A stretch of DNA of 64,000 nucleotides from Prevotella sp. P3-122 (GTDB lineage Bacteria > Bacteroidota > Bacteroidia > Bacteroidales > Bacteroidaceae): NCBI RefSeq assembly GCF_002251365.1, contig NZ_NPJH01000030.1, positions 112,622 to 176,621 of the forward strand, given 5' to 3'. Below the pieces are notes generated by a model. The model had not been told where the DNA came from. It saw nothing but the letters and a program-made list of their open reading frames with translations, and searched no databases. Position 1 is the stretch's first letter; every line of letters starts with the position of its first letter. Below, in pieces: positions 42,025-54,015 of the stretch. The position numbers were made by a program, and so were the translations under genes.

Positions 42025-43773
42025 TCAGCTGTTTTCATCGCTTGCTGGCGGTTCTGCATTATTATCCTCAGCAGCAGGTTCTTGTTTCTTCTCGTCATCA
42101 GCAGGCGTACCGTCCTTCTTGTCATCATCAAGCCTCTGAAGCGGCATCGCCACTCTCTCAACATTTTTCAGTTCTGTGCCAGCTGGCTTACCCTTCCATA
42201 CAAACACATCGTCCGGGCCTGTAGGACGTATATAGTCAAACCAGGCAAAGCCAGTCAGCTTCAACTTCGATGGTGGTATCTGTGTCATAGGGTATAGCGT
42301 TCCCGTAGCCCTTGGCATCCATATACGCTCCATCTTCCTCTGCCCGTTCATAAACATGCGCATGGTATCGGTCTCTGTATAGTTGAGTCCTATGAGAGTA
42401 GTGTCCTTATCGTCTACAGGATAATAGATTGCCCTGACATTGCCGACGGCATCGCTCCTGCGGGGATTTCCATCAACGAAATAAGAGAACATATTTGTTG
42501 ACGACACTTGGTTGTAGTGTATGCTGTCCGGTAGCTGCTCAATGGAGAAAGCCTGCCCGAGCACGTGAGCCTCACGTACCGTTGAGTCGTTCATGAACAC
42601 CATGATTTTCTCTCCGAGCATCTGCCTTCCGGCATTCCACACTATCGGGTCACGATACATCGTCAAGCAGGAGTCCTTAGAACTGAACACCAACGAGTCG
42701 CAAACAGCCTGCATGTCCGTACGATATGCCCGCACCTTGTCGAAACAATGCACTACCCTGTACACGCTGTCGGTGTTGATATCATACGTATACAGTTTTA
42801 TGGAGTCGCCATGCAGATACAGGGTGTCCTCTTGCGAGAAGTCCTTCAGGAGAGCATCTATCGTAGCATAGCCATAACCGGTAATCTTGTTATAGTTAAG
42901 ATGCCCACACCGAAGTTCGTTCTTGTTCTGGGTATCTATATACACGACATTTCCAAAGCCCTCCGCCACCCCGGTATTGTCGTCAAAGTACAGGCTGTCA
43001 CCAACAATGGTTTTTCCCTCGTTGATGACGGTAGAGCGGTTGTACAGCCTCGCCTTGTCCTGCTTGGAGTCAAAAAAGCCATCATCAGTATATATAATTC
43101 CCTGATTTGATGTGATTTTCGACTTTCCCGTGATATGCGCCACCGATGTTCTGGTGTCATAGTGCAAGGTGTCGGTCTCAATGAGTCTGTCCGGACTCCT
43201 CATACGCACGTCATAATAGAATACAGCCTCACGTGTCTTGGTGCTATACTCACCCCAGTCAGACGACAGCTTGTCATCACCGTCAACGAGCCTTCCCCCA
43301 TCGAAGAAGTATGCAAACTCATACAGTCTGTCGTAGTCGAGGCTGTCGGTATAGAGAGTCTGCTTATTATGCTTGAGCACCACGTTCATTCGCGCATGCA
43401 TGACAAGTTCCTGTCCGTCGTAGTCGGCACGGTCGCAAGTCAGCGAGAGCGTATCACCCTGCTTGAACCTCACATGTCCAAATGCCTTGACAGAATTCGA
43501 GGCCTCATAGAAATACGCACTGTCACACCAGAGCTTAGACCCTTTGTGGCTGAACTGCACCTTTCCTGTCACAATCTGCGCACCGGGCTCCGGGCCATAC
43601 AGGTCATACTTCAGAACGTCGGCATGTATCAGATACACCCTCTCGTCGACCTTCGGTCTCGTCTTCCTTGCAGGTCGAGACGCGGCAAACAGTACAAGTC
43701 CAAAGAGGCATAGAACCGTCAGGAAGCCGATTCTATGCCCATTGATATTCCGTTGCAAGGTATTATTTGTCAT
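42025..43773 (-). CDS. OstA/LptA-like lipopolysaccharide transport protein
   Basis: This 582-aa protein has an N-terminal hydrophobic signal/anchor (about 14-32) and OstA/LptA beta-jellyroll repeats, for example YLIHADVLKYDLYGPEPGAQ, VTGKVQFSHKGSKLWCDSAY, VRFKQGDTLSLTCDRADYDG and LNYNKITGYGYATIDALL. Such proteins carry LPS across the periplasm or form part of the assembly site. The C-terminal ~40 residues are acidic, with DDDKKDGTPADDEKK, and probably disordered. It is longer than LptA (~180 aa) and shorter than LptD, the usual Bacteroidetes form. Its ATG overlaps the surA stop, so the two are translationally coupled. Confidence 0.85.
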   Translation of the reverse strand: MTNNTLQRNINGHRIGFLTVLCLFGLVLFAASRPARKTRPKVDERVYLIHADVLKYDLYGPEPGAQIVTGKVQFSHKGSKLWCDSAYFYEASNSVKAFGHVRFKQGDTLSLTCDRADYDGQELVMHARMNVVLKHNKQTLYTDSLDYDRLYEFAYFFDGGRLVDGDDKLSSDWGEYSTKTREAVFYYDVRMRSPDRLIETDTLHYDTRTSVAHITGKSKITSNQGIIYTDDGFFDSKQDKARLYNRSTVINEGKTIVGDSLYFDDNTGVAEGFGNVVYIDTQNKNELRCGHLNYNKITGYGYATIDALLKDFSQEDTLYLHGDSIKLYTYDINTDSVYRVVHCFDKVRAYRTDMQAVCDSLVFSSKDSCLTMYRDPIVWNAGRQMLGEKIMVFMNDSTVREAHVLGQAFSIEQLPDSIHYNQVSSTNMFSYFVDGNPRRSDAVGNVRAIYYPVDDKDTTLIGLNYTETDTMRMFMNGQRKMERIWMPRATGTLYPMTQIPPSKLKLTGFAWFDYIRPTGPDDVFVWKGKPAGTELKNVERVAMPLQRLDDDKKDGTPADDEKKQEPAAEDNNAEPPASDENS

Positions 43774-45212
43774 TTAACCCATCCTTCATATTCGTATTGG
43801 CAATTCCTATACCTCTCATTCATTCTAACGTAGGTATGCTTTATCTTCTCAGTCACCCAGTCATGCACAACCTTCTGCCTCTGTTTTCTCAGCACGACGT
43901 TCTTCATAACTTGGAAATCCTCCGTGATGGTGGCCCTATGCCCGTCGATGCGGCTCTTGAGCTTTATTATGGCACAGGAAGTCTTGCCGTTGTTCTTTGT
44001 CAGAGTGAAAGGAGCTGATATCTCGCCGACCTTCAGCGTATCGACAACGCGCGCCACCTCTGTAGGGAGGTCCTTCATTTGGAACCTTGACGTCATACCA
44101 TCCTCGGTGAGATTGGACATCAGACCATGGTTGTTGCGTGTATCCTTGTCATCGCTGATAAACGTGGCACCCTCCTCAAACGAGAACTTACCACTACGGA
44201 TATCGTCGGCGATGGAGTCGAGCTGCGCCAGTGACAGGTCTATCTCATCCTGTGCCACCTTTGGCTTTATCAGAATGTGCCTAACCTTCACCTTGTCTCC
44301 ACGTTTGTCGACAAGCTGTATGATATGGTAGCCAAACTCACTCTCTACGATTTTCGAAATCTTCTTAGGGTCTGTAAGGTTGAAGGCTACAGCTGCAAAC
44401 GCCGGGTCCAGCATTCCTCTACCAACATAGTCTAACTCACCGCCATTGCGCGCTGTGCCCGGGTCGTCGGAGTATAGTCGGGCCAATGTAGCGAACGTAG
44501 TCTCTCCATTGGTAACCCTCTCGGTGAAGTTACGCAACTGGTCTTTTACCCGGTTCACCTCCTCGGGCTTGATGCGTGGAGCACGCTCAATAATCTCCAC
44601 CTCCACCTCTGTTGGCACAAACGGCAGGCTGTCCTCGGGCAAAGAACGGAAGTAGTTTCTCACATCAGCCGGAGTCACCTTGATGTCCTCGACAAGCTTT
44701 TCCCTCATCTTCTGTATCAACAGGGTATTCTTGTACTCATCGTGCATGCTCTGCCTCATCTCCGTGATGGTCTGGTTGCGGTACTCCTCCAGTTTCTCAC
44801 GCGAGCCCATCAGCTGCACCCAGTAGTCAATCTGCTTCTCGACTCCTGCAGCAATCTCGCTTTCCGACACCTCTATACTGTCAAGGGCGGCCTGATGGAG
44901 GAACAGTTTCTGAACGGCCAGCTGCTCTGGTATCAGGCAGTCCGGGTCACCATTCCATGTCATGCCCTCACTCTGTCCCTGCAGCCTCATCATCTCTACA
45001 TCCGATTTCAATATGGGTTCGTTACCTACTACCCATATAACCTCGTCTACGATGCACTCCTCTGGTATAGGAGCCTCCTTTTTTGCCGTGCTGTCATTGG
45101 CTGCGGCAAATGGCTGAGGAGACATTCCGCCTGCCCACCCGGCAACAGCTGCCGTGAGACAGAACAGTCCCAACAGGACACACCCTCCAAATCTATTTGT
45201 ATTCCTTCTCAT
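43770..45212 (-). CDS. surA: SurA-like peptidyl-prolyl isomerase (two parvulin domains)
   Basis: This 480-aa periplasmic chaperone helps outer-membrane proteins fold. A signal segment (about 10-27) leads to a SurA N-terminal helical domain (VDEVIWVVGNEPILKSDVEM, about 54-73). The first parvulin-like domain (about 190-285) contains LYSDDPGTARNGGELDYVGR, and a second domain begins with KVRHILIKPK (about 300-400). The C-terminal helix packs back on the N domain, as in SurA. It is the second of two consecutive PPIase genes and overlaps ostA. Confidence 0.9.
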   Translation of the reverse strand: MRRNTNRFGGCVLLGLFCLTAAVAGWAGGMSPQPFAAANDSTAKKEAPIPEECIVDEVIWVVGNEPILKSDVEMMRLQGQSEGMTWNGDPDCLIPEQLAVQKLFLHQAALDSIEVSESEIAAGVEKQIDYWVQLMGSREKLEEYRNQTITEMRQSMHDEYKNTLLIQKMREKLVEDIKVTPADVRNYFRSLPEDSLPFVPTEVEVEIIERAPRIKPEEVNRVKDQLRNFTERVTNGETTFATLARLYSDDPGTARNGGELDYVGRGMLDPAFAAVAFNLTDPKKISKIVESEFGYHIIQLVDKRGDKVKVRHILIKPKVAQDEIDLSLAQLDSIADDIRSGKFSFEEGATFISDDKDTRNNHGLMSNLTEDGMTSRFQMKDLPTEVARVVDTLKVGEISAPFTLTKNNGKTSCAIIKLKSRIDGHRATITEDFQVMKNVVLRKQRQKVVHDWVTEKIKHTYVRMNERYRNCQYEYEGWVK

Positions 45213-45277
45213 ATAATGTTTCTGTATATAGCTACTGTGCCAGCCATTCCCACCGTCTTGTTCCTACGACGTTTTCA

Positions 45278-46699
45278 TTAGTGCTTGTTCACAGTCTTCA
45301 AAACCTCCTCATCAATTTCTACGGCATACTTGCGTCGCAGGCCTTCTACCCACTCCTTCTCAAGAGTGTCCTGATAGTCTGCCAGCACCTGAGCCTTGAC
45401 ATCGGTCATTTCCTTTGGAGCTTTCAACTTCTGTCCGTATACAGCGTCGATAGGATAGTCCTTCAGCCCCTTGGCAATGGTATCAACGCCAAACACCTCG
45501 CGGTCAACAAGTGCGTTGTCGCCCTGCTTGAAGATGCCCTTCTCTACCCTGATGCGAAGGATGCTGTCATTGTTGAATGTCTTACGAAGTTTGTCTGCCC
45601 ACTGGTCGAAGGGCAAGCCCTTGACAGCGTCCTTGACAGCCTTCACGTCGGCCTGGTCCTTAACGTGGTATGCAATGCCCTTGAAACGGGGAGCGTCCCA
45701 CTTGTAGTTCTTCTTGTTTTTCTTGAAGTATGCTACCAGTCCTGCCTCGTCGGCCGCAGCCTTCTCCCATACCGTGCGGTTACTTATCTCGTAAAGCAAC
45801 AGTCCGTCGTAATACTCCTTTATGAGGTTCCTCAGATCAGAGTCATTAGCCTCAAGTTCCAGGCGTTTAGCCTCAAGCACCTTCTCGGCGGTAGTGTTCT
45901 GAGCCTTGCCTATGGAGTCGAGCTTGTTGTCAATAATCTTCTCTCTCAGGCCTCTCTGCTCGATATACCTTACGATATCAGCTCTCTGGCTGTCATAGTC
46001 GAAGAAATTGCCCTTGTCCTTAAGCAGTATGATATGCCATCCTGCCGGCGAGAGTACAGGCTTGCTCATCTGGCCTTTCTCCAGTGCCCATGCAGCATCC
46101 TCAAACTCCTTCAGTGTCATACCCTTTGCAATCCACTGCAGTTCTCCGCCATTGGCGGCCGTACCCTTGTCGTCAGAGCACTTCTTAGCCAGCTCAGCAA
46201 AGTCGGCTCCATTCTGCAGGGCATTATATATAGAGTCTATACGCTCCTTGGCAGCTTTCTGCTGCGCCTCGTCAGCCTTCTGTTTTACCATTACGAGAAT
46301 GTGTGCAGGCTTTGTCATGCCTCCATTGCCATCGATGCGCGAGCGTGTCTCCTCGTATATCCTTCGTGCCTCTGCTTCTATGTCTGCATCTGTAATCATT
46401 GCCGGGCGAATCTGCTGGTCACGATATCCGGCAAACTCATTAAGGAACGACTTCAGAGTGTCGAGGCGTGCCTCCTTGGCCGCCTCTACCTTCAACTTGT
46501 AGTTTACGAAAAGGTCCACATACTCATCTACAGACTTCTTGTCAATGACGCCCTCAGAGTTGTTCTTATTGAAAGAATACTCAAATTCAGAGCGGCTTAC
46601 AGGCTGACCGTTAATTTTCATGACGACAGGGTCGTCAACTTGTGCGAAAACGATATTGCCACACAGCAGCATGGCACCGATGAGGAGTTTTGATTTCAT
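45278..46699 (-). CDS. Periplasmic parvulin-type peptidyl-prolyl isomerase (PpiC/PpiD-like)
   Basis: This 473-aa protein has a signal peptide ending NIVFAQ (residue 20). A helical chaperone segment (VVMKINGQPVSRSEFEYSFN, about 25-44) is followed by one parvulin domain (about 135-230), with PAHILVMVKQKADEAQQKA, CSDDKGTAANGGELQWIAKG and SPAGWHIILLKD. The long C-terminal region (about 240-473) has no recognised domain. It lies 47 nt after guaB and 65 nt before surA. The pair probably divides the work of outer-membrane protein maturation; which clients each takes is unknown. Confidence 0.88.
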   Translation of the reverse strand: MKSKLLIGAMLLCGNIVFAQVDDPVVMKINGQPVSRSEFEYSFNKNNSEGVIDKKSVDEYVDLFVNYKLKVEAAKEARLDTLKSFLNEFAGYRDQQIRPAMITDADIEAEARRIYEETRSRIDGNGGMTKPAHILVMVKQKADEAQQKAAKERIDSIYNALQNGADFAELAKKCSDDKGTAANGGELQWIAKGMTLKEFEDAAWALEKGQMSKPVLSPAGWHIILLKDKGNFFDYDSQRADIVRYIEQRGLREKIIDNKLDSIGKAQNTTAEKVLEAKRLELEANDSDLRNLIKEYYDGLLLYEISNRTVWEKAAADEAGLVAYFKKNKKNYKWDAPRFKGIAYHVKDQADVKAVKDAVKGLPFDQWADKLRKTFNNDSILRIRVEKGIFKQGDNALVDREVFGVDTIAKGLKDYPIDAVYGQKLKAPKEMTDVKAQVLADYQDTLEKEWVEGLRRKYAVEIDEEVLKTVNKH

Positions 46700-46746
46700 T
46701 TTTTCTATATATAAATATATGTTATTAGGAGTTTGGAACGTAGTTC

Positions 46747-48234
<1,488 letters not shown>

Positions 48235-48256
48235 TTACCTAAAAATTTGTTGCGTG

Positions 48257-48264
48257 CAAATTTA
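48257..48264 (-). promoter_or_regulatory. -7 promoter element TAAATTTG of guaB operon
   Basis: Consensus match on the minus strand, 25 nt before the guaB ATG. It is the only promoter box seen for the five-gene run down to mutL. Confidence 0.6.
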
Positions 48265-48323
48265 GCAATTATTTCCCACATATCGACCGCAAACATGTTT
48301 TTTCTCAAATCTTTAAATCAATT

Positions 48324-48423
48324 TAACAGGCAGGATGCCATATGTTACTTAACTGCGAATATTACCCCTATGCAACGTAAGCTAACTTGCGTGTATATAT
48401 AATAAGGTGTAACAGGCAGGATG
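48324..48423. repeat. Direct repeat TAACAGGCAGGATG (two copies) between MATE gene and guaB
   Basis: Perfect 14-bp copies lie at 48324-48337 and 48410-48423, 86 bp apart. Between them is a weak hairpin (48374-48391). The significance is unclear; the second copy is just beyond the MATE stop. Confidence 0.5.
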
Positions 48424-48452
48424 AGCTTACAGCCAGCAAAGCGGATACAAAA

Positions 48453-49820
48453 TCACTCTATTCCCTTCAAACCCTTGTCTAAACGGCGCAGATTTCGGAC
48501 GAAAAGGAGAAAATAAAGCAGGCCTGCCGTGGTGAGTCCAGCAGGAAAAGCAAGCCACACTCCCTCGATACCCATACCGAGAACGATGCCGAGAAGATAG
48601 CCAAGCGGAAGGGATATCACGAAATAGGCAAGGAAGGCCACACTCACTAACGGACGCACAACGGCTATGCCACGAAGGGCGTTGGCGTATGCGCATTGCA
48701 GGCAGTCGCCAATCTGATAGAGCATAAAGGGCACGACCGTTAGTGCAACGAGATGGGCTACAGAGGCTGCGTCTGTGAAAAGGAAGCCGAGGCTATGACG
48801 GAACACAAAGATTGGTACCGACACCAATGCCGCCACCATCAGGGACAGATGGAAGCCTGCATGGGCCGTGCGTCCTGCTGCCACATAGTCACGCAGCCCG
48901 GACTGAAGACTGACCTTGATGGCGACAGCGGCTCCGAAACCATAGTATACCATGAAGCCAAGCTGCGACACGGTAAGCATTATCTGATGGGCAGCAAGGG
49001 CATCGGCTCCCAGCCAGCCTACCATAATGCTGGATAGCGAGAAGGCTGCCGTCTCCATGCCCATCTGCATGGCAAGCGGTATGCCAAGGGCGCTTAGAGC
49101 GACTATGCCCGACCAAGACACACGACTGGAGCGCAATCCGGCACGATAGACTGAAGTGGAACGGGACATGCAGAACAGCCCCACGAATGCTACGGCTACG
49201 AACAGACGCGAAAAGGCTGTGGACAGGCCTGCTCCAAGAAGTCCCATCTCAGGCAGTCCAAGATGACCATATATGAGCAGCCAGTTGCCAAGGATGTTTA
49301 GCAGATTACCAGAGAGAAGTATCCACATAGGGGTGCGGGTATCTGTGATACCGTCGTAGAACTGCTTGAAGGCGTTTGCAACACAGACAAAAGGCAGGGA
49401 TACGAGCTGTACAATGAAGTAGGGACGCATGAGCGGCAACAGTTCTTCAGGCTGTCCGAGCCTGCCGATGTTGGCATAGAGCAACAGCATGGCTGCAACA
49501 AGGATGGCAGCCACGAGCAAGTTGGAGGCAACACCATCGAGGAGCACCTTGCCTATGCGTGTATGCAAGCCACGGCCAAAGAGGTTGCCAACAGTGGGAG
49601 TGATGGAATAGGAATAGCCCAACGCCACGATGATGACGAGGACAAACATGTTGTTGACGAAAGATGCGGCTGCAAGCTCTGGAGTGGAATGGTGACCTAT
49701 CATAAGCGTGTCGGCAAAAGACATCACGATAGTTCCCAACTGGCCGATTATGATGGGAAGCCCAAGACGGGTAAGGTCCCGATAACAGCCATCATAGCCA
49801 GAGAAGTCATAATGTAGCAT
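48453..49820 (-). CDS. MATE family multidrug/Na+-coupled efflux protein
   Basis: This 455-aa inner-membrane transporter exports drugs or metabolites using an ion gradient. About 12 hydrophobic helices are visible in two repeats. The MATE signature region near the N terminus (LGLPIIIGQLGTIVMSFADT, about 18-37, followed by LMIGHHSTPELAAASFVNNM) and the second-repeat GMETAAFSLSSIMVGWLGAD (about 260-279) and AHQIMLTVSQLGFM are characteristic. It starts 5 nt after recQ on the same strand, so it is cotranscribed with clpPX-recQ. Substrate unknown. Confidence 0.92.
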   Translation of the reverse strand: MLHYDFSGYDGCYRDLTRLGLPIIIGQLGTIVMSFADTLMIGHHSTPELAAASFVNNMFVLVIIVALGYSYSITPTVGNLFGRGLHTRIGKVLLDGVASNLLVAAILVAAMLLLYANIGRLGQPEELLPLMRPYFIVQLVSLPFVCVANAFKQFYDGITDTRTPMWILLSGNLLNILGNWLLIYGHLGLPEMGLLGAGLSTAFSRLFVAVAFVGLFCMSRSTSVYRAGLRSSRVSWSGIVALSALGIPLAMQMGMETAAFSLSSIMVGWLGADALAAHQIMLTVSQLGFMVYYGFGAAVAIKVSLQSGLRDYVAAGRTAHAGFHLSLMVAALVSVPIFVFRHSLGFLFTDAASVAHLVALTVVPFMLYQIGDCLQCAYANALRGIAVVRPLVSVAFLAYFVISLPLGYLLGIVLGMGIEGVWLAFPAGLTTAGLLYFLLFVRNLRRLDKGLKGIE

Positions 49821-49825
49821 AGCTG

Positions 49826-52009
49826 TCAGTTGGCCTGCTCAGACAGGAATTTTATACGCACAAGCCTGATTTCGTCCTCGCTGTAGTCGGAGCCAAGCTC
49901 ATCAAGAGCGGCATCAATGCTGTCTGTCTCGCTATCCATGAAGTAGTCGTAGATGTCATCGACATGGTCATCGTCCATGACCTCCTCCAGGAAGTAGTCG
50001 ATATTTATCTTTGTTCCGCTATATACGATTGCCTCAACCTCGTCGAGCAGCTCTTCGAAGTCGAGTCCCTGTGCCTGTGCGAGGTCGTCGAGAGCTATCT
50101 GCCTGTCGATGCTCTGTATAATCTTCACCTTCAGCATGCTCTTCTTTGCCACAGTCCTGACCCGCAGTTCTTCTGGACGCTCTATGCTGTTCTCCTTGCA
50201 GTATTGGCTTATAAGTTCAATGAACGGTTGCCCGTAGCGTTTGGCCTTGCCTGCTCCAACACCCTGGATATTCTGAAGTTCGGACATGGTGACAGGATAC
50301 ATAGTTGCCATCTGTTCAAGCGACACGTCCTGGAAGATGACATATCCTGGGAGATTGTTGGTCTTGGCGACTTTCTTGCGGAGATTGCTTAGCAGTGAGA
50401 ACAGCTGTGGATCGAGGGCAGAGCCTGTCATCTCATGTTCGTCTGCCTCGAATTCGTCCTTAAAGTCACGGTCTTCTACAATCATGAACGAGGATGGTGA
50501 CTTAATAAATCTCTTTCCCGCTGCAGTTAGCTTGAGGAGGCCGTAGTTCTCTACATCTTTCTTGATATACCCCATAATCATAGCCTGACGGATGACGGGA
50601 TTCCAAATACGTGGCTCTATATCCTCGCCCTCGCCAAACTCCTCAAGCTCGTCGTGGTGATGAGAGACGATATCGTCTGTTCCACGTCCCTTCACAAAGT
50701 CTATGACATAGTCCTGCATAAAGTTCTCCTTAAGGGCCTTGATAGCCTTCAGTATAACGACAAGCGCATCCTTGGCCTCACGCTTCTGCTTGGGATGCAG
50801 GCAATTGTCGCAGTTGTTGCAGTTGTCCTCGGTATAGGTCTCGCCAAAATAGTGGAGCAGCAGCTTGCGACGGCACACGGAGCTTTCAGCATATGCCTCA
50901 GTCTCCTGCAGCAGTTGCTTGCCAATGTCCTGTTCGGCAATAGGCTTGCCCTCCATGAATTTCTCAAGTTTCTGCAGATCCTTGGGCGAGTAGAACACTA
51001 TGCACTGTCCCTCGCCACCGTCCCTTCCTGCACGGCCCGTCTCCTGATAATATCCCTCAAGGCTCTTGGGGATGTCGTAGTGTATGACGAAGCGGACATC
51101 GGGCTTGTCGATGCCCATACCGAAAGCAATGGTAGCCACTATGACATCGATGCGCTCCATCAGGAAGTCATCCTGCGTCTGCGAGCGTGTCGCCGAGTCG
51201 AGTCCGGCATGATATGGGGCGGCCTTAATCTCGTTTGCACGCAAAATCTCTGCCAGCTCCTCTACCTTCTTGCGCGACAGACAATATATAATGCCACTCT
51301 TACCTGGATTCTGGCGGATGAACATTATAATCTGCTTGTTGGTATCGTCGTCGTTGCGCTTTGACCTTACCTCGTAATAGAGGTTGGGACGGTTGAACGA
51401 GCTTTTGAACTCCTTGGCATCTACGATGCCGAGGCATTTCTTGATATCGGTGCGCACCTTGTCGGTGGCCGTTGCCGTGAGTGCTATTACAGGAGCCTCA
51501 CCAATCTTGTTGATAGTGGGTCTGATGTTGCGGTATTCCGGACGGAAATCATGTCCCCACTCCGAGATGCAATGAGCCTCGTCTATGGCATAGAACGATA
51601 TCTTGACAGACTTGAAGAACTCCACGTTCTCCTCTTTGTTGAGCGACTCCGGTGCTACGTATAGCAGTTTGGTCTTGCCGCTACGGATGTCATCCATAAC
51701 CTGTGTTATGGCAGCCTTGTTGAGCGAGGAGTTCAAATAGTGGGCCACACCACCCTCCTCTGACATTCCGTTGATTACGTCAACCTGGTTCTTCATAAGG
51801 GCGATGAGCGGCGACACCACAATGGCCGTGCCATCCATGATTAGTGAGGGCAGCTGATAGCATAGGCTCTTGCCTCCGCCCGTAGGCATGAGTACAAATG
51901 TGTCGTTGCCAGCAAGGAGGTTGCGTATGATTGCCTCCTGGTCACCCTTGAAGTTGTCGAAGCCGAAAAAATGTTTCAGCTGTTTTGTCAGGCTATCGTT
52001 TTTAGTCAT
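49826..52009 (-). CDS. recQ: ATP-dependent DNA helicase RecQ
   Basis: This 727-aa 3'-5' helicase acts in recombination repair. SF2 motifs are present: FVLMPTGGGKSLCYQLP (motif I, about 32-48), AIDEAHCISEWGHDFRPEYR (motif II and the RecQ aromatic loop, about 136-155), TATATDKVR, and QETGRAGRDGGEGQC (motif VI, about 327). The zinc site has four Cys in CRRKLLLHYF and CNNCDNCLHP (about 375-405). Winged-helix and HRDC domains follow to about 600. The last ~100 residues are acidic (FMDSETDSIDAALDELGSDY), an extension typical of Bacteroidetes copies. It lies between clpX and the MATE gene. Confidence 0.96.
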   Translation of the reverse strand: MTKNDSLTKQLKHFFGFDNFKGDQEAIIRNLLAGNDTFVLMPTGGGKSLCYQLPSLIMDGTAIVVSPLIALMKNQVDVINGMSEEGGVAHYLNSSLNKAAITQVMDDIRSGKTKLLYVAPESLNKEENVEFFKSVKISFYAIDEAHCISEWGHDFRPEYRNIRPTINKIGEAPVIALTATATDKVRTDIKKCLGIVDAKEFKSSFNRPNLYYEVRSKRNDDDTNKQIIMFIRQNPGKSGIIYCLSRKKVEELAEILRANEIKAAPYHAGLDSATRSQTQDDFLMERIDVIVATIAFGMGIDKPDVRFVIHYDIPKSLEGYYQETGRAGRDGGEGQCIVFYSPKDLQKLEKFMEGKPIAEQDIGKQLLQETEAYAESSVCRRKLLLHYFGETYTEDNCNNCDNCLHPKQKREAKDALVVILKAIKALKENFMQDYVIDFVKGRGTDDIVSHHHDELEEFGEGEDIEPRIWNPVIRQAMIMGYIKKDVENYGLLKLTAAGKRFIKSPSSFMIVEDRDFKDEFEADEHEMTGSALDPQLFSLLSNLRKKVAKTNNLPGYVIFQDVSLEQMATMYPVTMSELQNIQGVGAGKAKRYGQPFIELISQYCKENSIERPEELRVRTVAKKSMLKVKIIQSIDRQIALDDLAQAQGLDFEELLDEVEAIVYSGTKINIDYFLEEVMDDDHVDDIYDYFMDSETDSIDAALDELGSDYSEDEIRLVRIKFLSEQAN

Positions 52010-52030
52010 AGGTCAGGTAGTGTTGTTTTG

Positions 52031-53269
52031 TTATGCAGTTTCCAACTTATGCAGGTGAGCCTTGTCAAGCTGCTCCTTGGCATAGTCGATGGTAACATCG
52101 AACTTCTTTATCCTGCGCGACGGAATCTCGAACATGGCATCCATCATCACAGACTCCACGATAGAGCGGAGGCCACGTGCGCCAAGCTTGTACTCTACGG
52201 CCTTGTCAACGATGAAGTCTAGAGTCTCGTCAGTGAACGTAAGCTTTATGCCATCCATCTCGAAGAGCTTGACATACTGCTTGACAATGGAGTTCTTGGG
52301 CTCCACAAGGATGCGTCTCAGTGCCTCGCGGTCGAGTGGCTTGAGATAGGTGAGTCCAGGCAGACGGCCAATAATCTCGGGTATAAGCCCGAACGACTTG
52401 AGGTCTTGCGGAAGGACATACTGCATAAGGTCTTCCTTGTCGATATTGCGTACGTTCTGTACTGAGTTGTAGCCAACGGTATGTGTATTGAGCCTCTGGG
52501 CTATCTTGCGCTCTATTCCGTCGAAGGCACCTCCGCAGATAAAAAGTATGTTCTTGGTATCTACATGTATGTAGTCCTGATCGGGATGCTTACGTCCGCC
52601 TTTTGGTGGCACGTTGACCATTGTTCCCTCGAGCAGCTTGAGCAGTCCCTGCTGCACACCCTCTCCGCTGACGTCGCGCGTTATGGAGGGATTGTCGCTC
52701 TTACGGGCAATCTTGTCAATCTCATCGATGAACACTATTCCCCTCTCGGCAGCCGGCACATCGAAGTCAGCGACCTGCAACAGACGGCTGAGGATGCTCT
52801 CGACATCCTCGCCAACATAGCCGGCCTCCGTGAACACGGTGGCGTCAACGATGGTGAAGGGAACGTCAAGAAGCTTGGCTATGGTGCGTGCAAGAAGTGT
52901 CTTGCCTGTTCCTGTAGAGCCAACCATTATGATATTGCTCTTCTCTATCTCCACACCATCCTCGCTATCGGGCTGCTGCAGACGCTTGTAATGATTGTAC
53001 ACCGATACTGCCAGATGGCGCTTGGCCTCATCCTGCCCGATGATGTACTCGTCGAGGTAGGCTTTTATCTCGCGCGGCTTTGGCACCTTCTTTAGCTTGA
53101 ACGTGCTTTCCTTCTGCTTGTTCGAGCTTTCTTTGCCGGCACCCTGCATAACGGCTATCTCATAAGCCTGCCGGGCGCATGTCTCGCAGATGAAACCGTT
53201 AATGCCGGTGATAAGCAGTTCTACCTCACGCTCACCTCTACCACAAAAATTACAAACTTTTCTTGGCAT
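52031..53269 (-). CDS. clpX: ATP-dependent Clp protease ATP-binding subunit ClpX
   Basis: This 412-aa AAA+ unfoldase feeds tagged proteins to ClpP. The N-terminal zinc-binding domain has Cys pairs in CNFCGRG and CETCARQ (residues 6-35). Walker A is [16 protein letters not shown] (about 117-132), Walker [10 protein letters not shown] (about 185). A substrate pore loop GYVGEDVE and the ClpP-docking IGF-type loop region (here [11 protein letters not shown], about 288) follow. It starts 2 nt after the clpP stop and is followed by recQ 21 nt later. Confidence 0.97.
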   Translation of the reverse strand: MPRKVCNFCGRGEREVELLITGINGFICETCARQAYEIAVMQGAGKESSNKQKESTFKLKKVPKPREIKAYLDEYIIGQDEAKRHLAVSVYNHYKRLQQPDSEDGVEIEKSNIIMVGSTGTGKTLLARTIAKLLDVPFTIVDATVFTEAGYVGEDVESILSRLLQVADFDVPAAERGIVFIDEIDKIARKSDNPSITRDVSGEGVQQGLLKLLEGTMVNVPPKGGRKHPDQDYIHVDTKNILFICGGAFDGIERKIAQRLNTHTVGYNSVQNVRNIDKEDLMQYVLPQDLKSFGLIPEIIGRLPGLTYLKPLDREALRRILVEPKNSIVKQYVKLFEMDGIKLTFTDETLDFIVDKAVEYKLGARGLRSIVESVMMDAMFEIPSRRIKKFDVTIDYAKEQLDKAHLHKLETA

Positions 53270-53271
53270 TA

Positions 53272-53940
53272 TTATTTCTTACGTTTTAATACTGTATCAA
53301 TCATTCCATACTCTCTTGCCTCCTCGGCAGTCATCCAGTAGTTGCGGTCAGAGTCCTGCCATACTTTCTCAAACGGAGTATGGGAGTGCTCGGAGATAAT
53401 ATTGTAAAGCTCCTTCTTGAATTTTTGTATCTCCTTAGCCTCAATCTCTATGTCGGAAGCCTGACCCTGCACGCCGCCAAGTGGCTGGTGTATCATGACG
53501 CGGCTGTGGGTGAGAGCGGAACGTTTTCCCTCAGTACCTGCCACCAGCAGGACTGCTCCCATGGAGGCTGCCATGCCTGTACAGATGGTGGCTACATCGC
53601 TGGAGATGAACTGCATGGTGTCGTAGATACCAAGTCCAGCCGTGACACTACCGCCAGGGCTGTTGATGTATATGGATATGTCCTTGCCGTTGTCGACGGA
53701 GTCCAGATAGAGCAACTGAGCCTGAAGGGTGTTAGCGGTGTAGTCATTGATTTCTGTTCCCAGGAAAATGATGCGGTCCATCATGAGTCGGGAGAACACA
53801 TCCATCTGTGTAACGTTGAGCTGGCGCTCCTCCAGAATATATGGGTTGAGGTACTGGTTCTGGCAACTTACTACATCATCTAACACCATACCGTTGATAC
53901 CAAGGTGCTTTGTGGCAAATTTTCTAAAATCGCTATTCAT
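53272..53940 (-). CDS. clpP: ATP-dependent Clp protease proteolytic subunit ClpP
   Basis: This 222-aa serine peptidase forms the tetradecameric degradation chamber. The catalytic Ser is in [16 protein letters not shown] (about 125), His in [14 protein letters not shown] (about 150) and Asp near 199 in [14 protein letters not shown]. An N-terminal extension of about 25 residues may be a propeptide. It leads the clpP-clpX-recQ-MATE run and is separated from tig by a family-2 repeat. An 8-bp inverted repeat surrounds its promoter. Confidence 0.97.
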   Translation of the reverse strand: MNSDFRKFATKHLGINGMVLDDVVSCQNQYLNPYILEERQLNVTQMDVFSRLMMDRIIFLGTEINDYTANTLQAQLLYLDSVDNGKDISIYINSPGGSVTAGLGIYDTMQFISSDVATICTGMAASMGAVLLVAGTEGKRSALTHSRVMIHQPLGGVQGQASDIEIEAKEIQKFKKELYNIISEHSHTPFEKVWQDSDRNYWMTAEEAREYGMIDTVLKRKK

Positions 53941-54015
53941 GTTTCGTCATTTATAAAGGGCGGAGCCTATACAGGGGCACCACCATTTTGTTAGTAAAAG
54001 CTTTGTTGTAACCTC

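Noticed and set aside
45197..46693. A 498-codon plus-strand ORF antisense to the PPIase gene
   Set aside because: It lies fully opposite a clear parvulin-family gene, its translation has no recognisable domain and is Leu/Cys/Val-rich as expected of a codon shadow, and no promoter precedes it.
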